Virus record (IMG/VR): IMGVR_UViG_3300036770_003868
Span: 1 to 38,323 of that record
Source of the DNA: a virus
Direction: 5' to 3' (one strand)
DNA: 38,323 nucleotides
The position numbers and the translations under genes are program-made. This document shows, piece by piece, positions 1 through 4,400 of this stretch (position 1 is its first letter; each line of letters begins with the position of its first letter). The notes under the pieces were generated by a model. That model searched no databases. It saw only the letters and a list, made by a program, of their open reading frames with translations, and was not told the origin of the DNA.

Positions 1-127
1 TTGTCTCATACGATCCGCGCCTGCCTGGACACCTTCAGCTCGCCATTTACCGGATGGAAAGGGATCCCGCGCATATTGAGGATCTCAATCGCGCCGTGGG
101 CGAGTTCCTCGCCGAGGTGGAGAGTAT
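1..127. repeat. Terminal direct repeat, left copy
   Basis: These 127 bases are identical to 38197-38323. Both copies lie in the exonuclease gene in the same reading frame, so joining the ends restores one continuous gene. This is the typical assembler overlap of a circular contig (127 is a common k-mer size) and implies a circular or circularly permuted genome of 38,196 bp. A true short terminal repeat is the alternative, but it would have to sit inside a coding sequence. Confidence 0.95.
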
Positions 128-152
128 AATTGAGCAACTGGGAGGGATCTAA
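1..152 (+). CDS. YqaJ/lambda-type exonuclease, 3' end (continues from 37725)
   Basis: This is the C-terminal part of the exonuclease that begins at 37725. The frame starts at base 3 (GTC TCA TAC) and the stop is TAA at 150-152. Across the circle junction the full gene is 624 nt and 207 residues. This part holds the end of the nuclease fold and a short helical tail. The stop overlaps the ATG of the next gene (TAATG), so the two are probably translationally coupled. See the entry at 37725 for the catalytic motifs. Confidence 0.9.
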   Translation, partial: VSYDPRLPGHLQLAIYRMERDPAHIEDLNRAVGEFLAEVESIIEQLGGI

Positions 153-451
153 TGGTTATGGATATCATTGAGATAGAGCACCTGCACGACCAGGCGCGAC
201 GCGTGTCTGAGGAAATCTTATTTTTGGTCAACCTCAGCAACCGGTTTTCCACCGACGCGCGGGATGATGGAGACGTCTACTTAATGCTCCTGGAGACCGT
301 GTGCGAGCGGGCAAAGAACGTCTGGATCGACACTTTCCTGCACGAGGCCGCCGTTCTCCACGCCCGCCACCTATTCCCGGAAAGCCGCATCGATTACGCC
401 TCGGCGAGGCTTTGGGAGGCTGAGCAAGTGTTGATCAGGGGGGAGGCATGA
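152..451 (+). CDS. Hypothetical protein, 99 aa
   Basis: I do not recognise a family. The protein is mostly helical and acidic, with no membrane segment. Its ATG overlaps the exonuclease stop (TAATG); a second ATG at 158 is a possible start two codons later. Its TGA overlaps the next ATG (ATGA at 448-451). Its place next to the exonuclease suggests an accessory role in early DNA metabolism, which is inference only. Confidence 0.75.
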   Translation: MVMDIIEIEHLHDQARRVSEEILFLVNLSNRFSTDARDDGDVYLMLLETVCERAKNVWIDTFLHEAAVLHARHLFPESRIDYASARLWEAEQVLIRGEA

Positions 452-546
452 TCCGCTTTTCAGAGATTATCATCATGCTGGCCCCCCTGCTCCTGCTTTG
501 GGGCGCTATCCAGGTCATGAGGTATCACGATGAACACGACGGTTGA
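448..546 (+). CDS. Small membrane protein, 32 aa
   Basis: A 32-residue reading frame starts at ATG 448 and stops at TGA 544-546. A strong purine-rich ribosome site (GGGGGGAGG) precedes it, and it overlaps the previous stop as ATGA. Residues 5-24 form one hydrophobic helix (MLAPLLLLWGAIQV) with a charged C-terminus, as in small single-pass phage membrane peptides. It overlaps the following gene by 17 nt. Function is unknown. Confidence 0.6.
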   Translation: MIRFSEIIIMLAPLLLLWGAIQVMRYHDEHDG

Positions 547-703
547 TTTGCGGGCTCAGATCAAGATGCAGGCCAGCCGGTTGGCGGTGTGCATTGGAAA
601 GATCAACAAGCTCACCTCGGATCTGCACCACTCGCAGAAAGAGGTTGAGCGGCTGAAGGCTGAGGTGAAGAGGCTGCAGGATGAGTTGTGGGGGAAGGAA
701 TGA
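530..703 (+). CDS. Small coiled-coil protein, 57 aa
   Basis: The frame runs from ATG 530 to TGA 701-703. The protein is highly charged and helical. Its C-terminal half (SQKEVERLKAEVKRLQDE) has the heptad spacing of a coiled coil and ends in ELWGKE. The last codons also form the ribosome site of the next gene (GGGGGAAGGAATGA). The gene at 972 ends with a closely similar coiled coil (EVERLRTEVERLRAELGGK), so these two small genes may share ancestry. Function is unknown. Confidence 0.65.
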   Translation: MNTTVDLRAQIKMQASRLAVCIGKINKLTSDLHHSQKEVERLKAEVKRLQDELWGKE

Positions 704-975
704 TTACATTTATAGAAGAACTTCAAGAATTAGCATCGCAACCGCATGATGTAGCCGGGGCGCAAGAGTTAATTCGCAAAGCCGTATTTTGCTTACGGTT
801 AGCGCAACATCTTGACGCCAGCGTCAGCGAATTTTTAGACGCCTATCGGGCTTATAACAATGACGAATGCGACGACGAACTAGTCTCGGACGCTGAAAAT
901 GAAATGACGCGCGATTTGTATGCGTTCCGCCTGAGCTTGAAAGCGCCAAGGGCGGAGTTGGGGGGGAAGGAATGA
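700..975 (+). CDS. Hypothetical protein, 91 aa
   Basis: ATG 700 overlaps the previous stop (ATGA); an upstream in-frame GTG at 688 is less likely. The protein is acidic, helical and soluble. It ends in RAELGGKE, encoded by a GAGTTGGGGGGGAAGG stretch that doubles as the ribosome site of the next gene. The first ~200 bases of the gene are visibly more AT-rich than its neighbours, which hints at a separate origin. Family unknown. Confidence 0.7.
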   Translation: MITFIEELQELASQPHDVAGAQELIRKAVFCLRLAQHLDASVSEFLDAYRAYNNDECDDELVSDAENEMTRDLYAFRLSLKAPRAELGGKE

Positions 976-1217
976 GCGACACGAGCGAATTATTGGATTT
1001 CGGATGCACGAAGCGCGAGCTTATTGACGCTATCCACGCCGGAGCAAATCGCGCTGACGTGGCGCGCCTTGAAGGCGCCGTGTGGCGGCTATTCGACCGC
1101 GTCAGCGGCCTTCGCTTTTTCATGGACACGAAAGCGGAGCTGTTTGGAGAGGTGGAGCGGCTGCGAACTGAGGTGGAGAGGCTGCGGGCCGAGTTGGGGG
1201 GAAAAGCAAATGGATAA
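972..1217 (+). CDS. Hypothetical coiled-coil protein, 81 aa
   Basis: ATG 972 overlaps the upstream TGA (ATGA). The N-terminal half is a compact helical region. Residues about 55-78 form a coiled coil (EVERLRTEVERLRAELGG) like that of the 57-aa protein at 530. The stop (1215-1217) lies inside the next gene, whose ATG is at 1210, so this gene is translationally linked to the Tas-like gene. It could be a partner of that protein; nothing in the sequence proves this. Confidence 0.7.
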   Translation: MSDTSELLDFGCTKRELIDAIHAGANRADVARLEGAVWRLFDRVSGLRFFMDTKAELFGEVERLRTEVERLRAELGGKANG

Positions 1218-2001
1218 TCTTGAACCAGTAATTCGGCTGTCTCGCGATCTGCGAAACGCCGCTCACACTATGAGCGATGCAGAGGCGCGCTTTCTCGTTG
1301 ATGCATACTATCAGATGCAGGAAGATCGCATTCGCGATGATGGGCAGATCAGGTCAATGAGTGAGGAACCACATGCGGTTCTAGCTTATTTATCCGCGCA
1401 ACATGCAACGCTTGAGACCCAGATCAAGGGCGCGCTTGATCGTTACAGCATGAGCCGCCCGATTGGGATTTGGCTGCGCCAGCACAAAGGAATCGGCCCG
1501 GTTATCGCGGCTGGTCTCATGGCTCACATTGATATTCACAAAGCCCAGACAGCGTCTAACATTTGGCGGTATGCAGGCCTGGACCCGACGAGCAAATGGG
1601 AAAAGGGTCAAAAGCGCCCGTGGAATGCGAGCCTTAAAACCTTGTGCTGGAAGATTGGCGAAAGCTTTGTCAAAGTCTCCGGCATGACCGACGCTTATTA
1701 TGGACAGCTCTATGTTGCGGCTAAAGAGCGGGAGCTTAAGCGCAATGAGGAAGGCGGCAATGCTGCAACTGCGGCTGCGATTTTAGAAGCTAAGAAGTGG
1801 AAGGGCGACACAATAGCGAAGGCGGCGTATGAAAGCGGCAAGCTGCCCCCAGCGCATGTCCACGCCCGCGCGAAGCGGTGGGTCGTGAAACAATTCCTAT
1901 CAGACTTGCATAAGCGATGGCGCGAGCTCGAAGGCTTGCCCGTTGCTGACCCCTATCCCATCGCGCACATGAACCATGCTCATTTGCGGACGGGAACGTA
2001 A
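1210..2001 (+). CDS. tas: TIGR-associated protein, TasA-like (IS110/Nop-type core, no nuclease domain)
   Basis: The protein is 263 residues. Start ATG 1210 follows a GGGGGGAAAA site; an in-frame ATG at 1024 would overlap the upstream gene completely. Residues 85-160 resemble the C-terminal domain of IS110/IS116 transposases: GIGPVIAAGLMAHI at 94-107, YAGLDP at 121-126 and a basic helix NASLKTLCWKIGESF. A helical region precedes it and a basic helical tail follows (HARAKRWVVKQFLSDL, about 218-231), ending PYPIAHMNHAH. The N-terminal DEDD/RuvC catalytic domain of real IS110 transposases is absent, and I see no HNH or RuvC motif. Known: Tas proteins are Nop-domain proteins related to IS110 and to box C/D snoRNP proteins, encoded beside TIGR arrays. 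The array beginning at the stop codon of this gene makes TasA the best call. Expected role: RNA-guided DNA binding without cutting. Alternative: a domesticated transposase fragment with an unrelated repeat. Confidence 0.78.
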   Translation: MDNLEPVIRLSRDLRNAAHTMSDAEARFLVDAYYQMQEDRIRDDGQIRSMSEEPHAVLAYLSAQHATLETQIKGALDRYSMSRPIGIWLRQHKGIGPVIAAGLMAHIDIHKAQTASNIWRYAGLDPTSKWEKGQKRPWNASLKTLCWKIGESFVKVSGMTDAYYGQLYVAAKERELKRNEEGGNAATAAAILEAKKWKGDTIAKAAYESGKLPPAHVHARAKRWVVKQFLSDLHKRWRELEGLPVADPYPIAHMNHAHLRTGT

Positions 2002-2229
2002 GCCAAGAAATCAGAGACACCCATATCCTTCGAGCGAGCCACTCTGTTTGAGACACCCAGAACTAGAGAGCGAGCCACTTTGCTAGAGACACCCAAAGTT
2101 GAAGAGCGAGCCACCATAATAAAGACACCCATGGCGGCGAAGCGAGCCATACTGTCAGAGACACCCATAGCAGGAGAGCGAGCCAAGATTCATGAGACAC
2201 CCAGAAGTTTGGAGCGAGCCAAAGTCGTG
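1996..2229 (+). repeat. TIGR array: alternating 10-bp repeats and 8-bp spacers, period 36 bp
   Basis: Two 10-bp repeats alternate, GAGACACCCA and GAGCGAGCCA, identical at 7 of 10 positions. Each is followed by 8 unique bases. Six full 36-bp units fill 2014-2229 exactly. A degenerate repeat (ACGTAAGCCA, 1996-2005) overlaps the tas stop codon and adds a leading spacer. GAGACACCCA copies start at 2014, 2050, 2086, 2122 (first base A), 2158 and 2194; GAGCGAGCCA copies start at 2032, 2068, 2104, 2140 (first base A), 2176 and 2212. The 13 spacers are agaaatca, tatccttc, ctctgttt, gaactaga, ctttgcta, aagttgaa, ccataata, tggcggcg, tactgtca, tagcagga, agattcat, gaagtttg and aagtcgtg. Known: TIGR arrays are processed to 36-nt tigRNAs carrying two spacers of about 9 nt that pair with opposite DNA strands. 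The period and dual-spacer design match. The transcribed strand is assumed to be that of tas. Confidence 0.85.
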
Positions 2230-2237
2230 ATTGATCA

Positions 2238-2867
2238 ATGGGAATCCCTGCAATGACCCGTTCCCTGCGTGTTCTAGTGGCCTGCGAATATAGCGGGATC
2301 GTGCGCAACGCCTTTCTCGATCGCGGGCACGATGCCTGGTCGTGCGATCTGTTGCCCGCTGAGGATGGTAGTAACAGACATATCCGGGGCGATGTGCGGG
2401 ATATTTTGCACGAAGGTTGGGATATGCTCATTGTCGCGCACCCGCCCTGCACCCGTCTTTGCAATTCGGGTGTTCGGTGGTTATCAAAACCCCCACCGGG
2501 AAAAACCGTTCAGCAAATGCAAGTTGAATTGCAGGCTGGAGCGGAAATGTTTTCCCTTCTTTGGAATGCCCCTATCCCGCATCGGGCAATCGAGAACCCG
2601 GTCATGCACAAGCACGCTAAAGCATTGATCAAAAATTATCAGGAGCCCGCGCAAAGCGTTCAGCCTTGGCAATTCGGACATGGTGAGTGCAAGCGCACCT
2701 GTTTATGGCTGCACGATTTGCCGCCGTTAAAACCGACAAAGATTGTGGAAGGCCGTGACCAGCGCGTTCATCGCATGTCACCGGGTCCGCTAAGATGGAA
2801 AGAGCGTTCACGGTTCTATCCGGGAATTGCCGCCGCGATGGCCGATCAATGGGGTTCGCTACAATGA
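2238..2867 (+). CDS. DNA cytosine-5 methyltransferase-like protein, 209 aa
   Basis: The N-terminus VLVACEYSGIVRNAFLDRG followed by DAWSCDL has the Rossmann-type cofactor motif I of cytosine-5 methyltransferases. HPPCTRLCNSG (about residue 68) carries the Pro-Cys catalytic motif IV. IENP (about 118) sits where the family has motif VI ENV. No separate target-recognition domain is visible, and 209 residues is short for a complete enzyme; similar short proteins are common in phages. ATG 2238 lies 8 bp past the TIGR array; ATG 2253 is an equally possible start. The stop overlaps the next start (ATGA). It may methylate or otherwise modify phage DNA, or be degenerate. Confidence 0.75.
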   Translation: MGIPAMTRSLRVLVACEYSGIVRNAFLDRGHDAWSCDLLPAEDGSNRHIRGDVRDILHEGWDMLIVAHPPCTRLCNSGVRWLSKPPPGKTVQQMQVELQAGAEMFSLLWNAPIPHRAIENPVMHKHAKALIKNYQEPAQSVQPWQFGHGECKRTCLWLHDLPPLKPTKIVEGRDQRVHRMSPGPLRWKERSRFYPGIAAAMADQWGSLQ

Positions 2868-3061
2868 CCCGCCCCCGCCCTGACCGCGTTGCGCTTATGA
2901 TCGCCGACTACCAGTTGCGCTCCATCGCCCTCCTCCTGCGTAATCACCAATACGAGGAGGCCCAGCGCCTCGCCCTAGCGGCTTCAGACGCGGCGCAACT
3001 AGCGCTAGGGTGGATTGAGCGGCCGACGCACTTTGATGTGCCGAGTCATCTAAATGACTGA
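2864..3061 (+). CDS. Hypothetical protein, 65 aa
   Basis: ATG 2864 overlaps the methyltransferase stop (ATGA); a longer frame from 2795 would lie inside the methyltransferase gene. The protein is alanine- and leucine-rich and predicted helical (RSIALLLRNHQYEEAQRLALAASDAAQLAL), rather like a helical hairpin. It overlaps the next gene by 8 nt. Family unknown. Confidence 0.65.
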   Translation: MTRPRPDRVALMIADYQLRSIALLLRNHQYEEAQRLALAASDAAQLALGWIERPTHFDVPSHLND

Positions 3062-3206
3062 AGAGGAACTGGAGCGCCTGCGGATGCGAGAGGCCAATCT
3101 CTGGCGGCGGTTTGTTGCTGATACAACCAGTCAGGCAAGAGGTGAGTGGCGCAAGGCTCGGGAGGAGTACGAGGCGGCGTTGCGGCTAATGAAGCGTAGA
3201 CAATAG
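3054..3206 (+). CDS. Hypothetical small charged protein, 50 aa
   Basis: ATG 3054 to TAG 3204-3206. The product starts MTEEELERLRMREANLWRRF and is a highly charged, probably single long helix rich in Arg and Glu. It overlaps the upstream gene by 8 nt in the style of the whole operon, which supports it. It is the last gene before the hairpin-rich region and terminator. Function unknown. Confidence 0.6.
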   Translation: MTEEELERLRMREANLWRRFVADTTSQARGEWRKAREEYEAALRLMKRRQ

Positions 3207-3585
3207 GTCGCTTTCCGCTGCCCTCCCCTCTCGGGTTAGGTCGCGGTCTGGAGGGTCTGCTTTTCACCCCGGTATAACTGCCCTATCCGTAACGTGGACC
3301 GTACGCTCCCCACCAGATAGGCTGGCGCCTGAGGGGTTTGTTTTGGGCCGCTCTCTTCTGAGCGGTTGGCCGTCGCCAAGCAGTTGTCTCTCAGCCCGCA
3401 GAGGCATTCGAGCGGTCGGAACCCGCGTATAACGTTGCACGCGGTAAAGTGCCCGCCGGGGAATATCTGGTTTATTCACGGGAACCAGCAACCGGGGGTA
3501 GGCCATCGCTTACGAATGGGCTTGCAATCGTGGCGAGGGGCGGTTAGAAAATCCCCGGATCCACGGATGCTTGTACCATCCGTCC
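3207..3585 (+). ncRNA. Gene-poor, hairpin-rich region; candidate structured RNA
   Basis: About 380 bp between the last rightward gene and the terminator hold no convincing gene: the longest plus-strand frame has odd composition and runs through the terminator. The stretch contains many short perfect inverted repeats: CCGCTC/GAGCGG around 3348-3365, CCGCGT/ACGCGG around 3423-3444, CTGGTT/AACCAG around 3467-3488, GGGG/CCCC around 3537-3557 and GGATG/CATCC around 3564-3581. Such density suggests a folded RNA at the 3' end of the early transcript. It does not look like a tRNA or any RNA family I can name. It may equally be a packaging or control region. Confidence 0.4.
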
Positions 3586-3626
3586 GAGGCCGGGACGCCT
3601 ACCAGCGACCGGCCTCAATCTTTTTT
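3586..3626 (+). terminator. Rho-independent terminator of the rightward operon
   Basis: GAGGCCGG (3586-3593) pairs perfectly with CCGGCCTC (3609-3616) across a 15-nt loop, followed by AATC and six T (3621-3626). It ends the plus-strand operon just before the leftward lysis transcripts arrive from the other side. On the minus strand no T-tract follows, so it appears one-directional. Confidence 0.85.
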
Positions 3627-3676
3627 AAGCTGGCGTTAACTTTTGCGCAAGGGCAAAAACGGGCCGCGTTAATGCC

Positions 3677-3814
3677 CTACGCCCCTGGGCGGGGATACCA
3701 GATGAACCCCGCCAGGTAGATCGCCACTAGGTAAGCAATCATCAAAGCCCAACGCACCCGGCGCCCCCGCCAGCTTAACGGCCAGCGAAAGCGGGCGAAG
3801 TTAAGCCTTGCCAC
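3677..3814 (-). CDS. Putative small membrane protein, 45 aa
   Basis: The frame ends at TAG 3679-3677. The C-terminal half is a clear membrane helix (ALMIAYLVAIYLAGFIWY) preceded by an arginine-rich stretch, so it looks like a positive-inside single-pass protein. I chose GTG 3814, which has an AAGG site about 8 nt upstream and overlaps the preceding mini-gene by 14 nt; an internal ATG would leave only 21 residues. It is the last gene of the lysis cassette. Function unknown, perhaps holin-like. Confidence 0.45.
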   Translation of the reverse strand: MARLNFARFRWPLSWRGRRVRWALMIAYLVAIYLAGFIWYPRPGA

Positions 3815-3935
3815 CGAAGAAGCCTTTGATTGCGGTCCATACTTTGTTGAGGAACCACTTTGTCGGCCCCGCAAAGAACAGGACCGTCACGATCGCGGCA
3901 AGGTAGGTAATCAGATCAACGCCGAAGAAGGTCAT
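3801..3935 (-). CDS. Small membrane protein, 44 aa
   Basis: ATG 3935 overlaps the Rz1 stop (ATGA) and follows an AGAGGA ribosome site. The product has one membrane helix near the N-terminus (LITYLAAIVTVLFFAG), then an aromatic and basic amphipathic tail ending FFGGKA. Size and position at the end of the lysis genes fit a holin or antiholin-like mini-protein, but there is no diagnostic motif. Confidence 0.65.
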   Translation of the reverse strand: MTFFGVDLITYLAAIVTVLFFAGPTKWFLNKVWTAIKGFFGGKA

Positions 3936-4195
3936 GGTGTTTTCCTCTTGCAGAATGAAACCCAAGCGGCATCAGCCGCCACTACGTAACTTATAAGCTC
4001 GCCCGAGCTTTCGCGCGAGATCTTGGCGGGCTGAAGCGCCCTGCACGCTTCCGAGCGGGGAACCAGGTCGGCTTCCTTAATCAGATCCGCGCTAGTCGTA
4101 GAAGATGCGGGTGGCGACTTCGTTTGACACCCCGGAAGCATCAGACACCCTAGGAGCAGCATCCCGGGCAACAATAGCTTTATCAGCGTCGTCAT
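3932..4195 (-). CDS. Rz1: Rz1-like outer-membrane spanin lipoprotein
   Basis: The product is 87 residues from ATG 4195, with a GGAAAG site just upstream; a TTG at 4210 is a weaker start. The N-terminus is a lipoprotein signal (MTTLIKLLLPGMLLLGC, then LMLPGC): two overlapping lipobox candidates, LLGC and LPGC. The mature part is short and begins with Ser/Pro/Thr-rich sequence, as in o-spanins. The gene starts inside the Rz-like gene in another frame and extends beyond it, the classical Rz/Rz1 overlap. Known role: it joins the i-spanin across the periplasm and fuses inner and outer membranes in the last step of lysis, so the host is Gram-negative. Confidence 0.82.
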   Translation of the reverse strand: MTTLIKLLLPGMLLLGCLMLPGCQTKSPPASSTTSADLIKEADLVPRSEACRALQPAKISRESSGELISYVVAADAAWVSFCKRKTP

Positions 4196-4400
4196 GGGCT
4201 TTCCGATCAACCTCTTTCAGGACTGCGTAAGTGCGCGTTGTGGCTTGCGCCTCCCGCACTTCCGCCTTGGCCTTTTCCTCATTCCGAACGCGGGTTTTCT
4301 CGCGCTCCACATACCATTTCCCGGCGAGGATCCCGAGGGCTAAGAATATCGCCCAATCCGGGATCTTGCGCGCAAAGTCCACAATGCGGGTCCAGATCAT
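4092..4400 (-). CDS. Rz: Rz-like inner-membrane spanin
   Basis: From ATG 4400 the protein has 102 residues: an N-terminal membrane helix (WAIFLALGILAGKWYV, about residues 13-29), then a charged coiled-coil periplasmic domain (EREKTRVRNEEKAKAEVREA). A longer frame to 4616 would overlap the lysozyme gene. Its ATG overlaps the lysozyme stop region (TGA 4399-4397). An Rz1-type lipoprotein begins inside it at 4195, which confirms the spanin assignment. Confidence 0.82.
   Translation of the reverse strand: MIWTRIVDFARKIPDWAIFLALGILAGKWYVEREKTRVRNEEKAKAEVREAQATTRTYAVLKEVDRKAHDDADKAIVARDAAPRVSDASGVSNEVATRIFYD

Noticed and set aside
1210-2001. Active IS110 insertion element
   Set aside because: The catalytic DEDD domain is missing and I see no transposon ends or flanking non-coding bridge-RNA-like region; the gene overlaps its phage neighbour in operon style.
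1996-2229. Classical CRISPR array
   Set aside because: Repeats of 10 bp in two alternating types with 8-bp spacers do not fit CRISPR (about 24-37 bp repeats and 30 bp spacers), and no cas gene is present.
1980-2464. Long minus-strand frames with repeated MARS/GVS or WLAL/WVSL units
   Set aside because: They are shadows of the 18-bp-spaced repeat array, which keeps frames open; they run against the operon direction and lack ribosome sites.
3366-3719. A 117-residue plus-strand frame across the hairpin region
   Set aside because: It passes through the terminator at 3586-3626 and into a minus-strand gene, and its composition is not protein-like.
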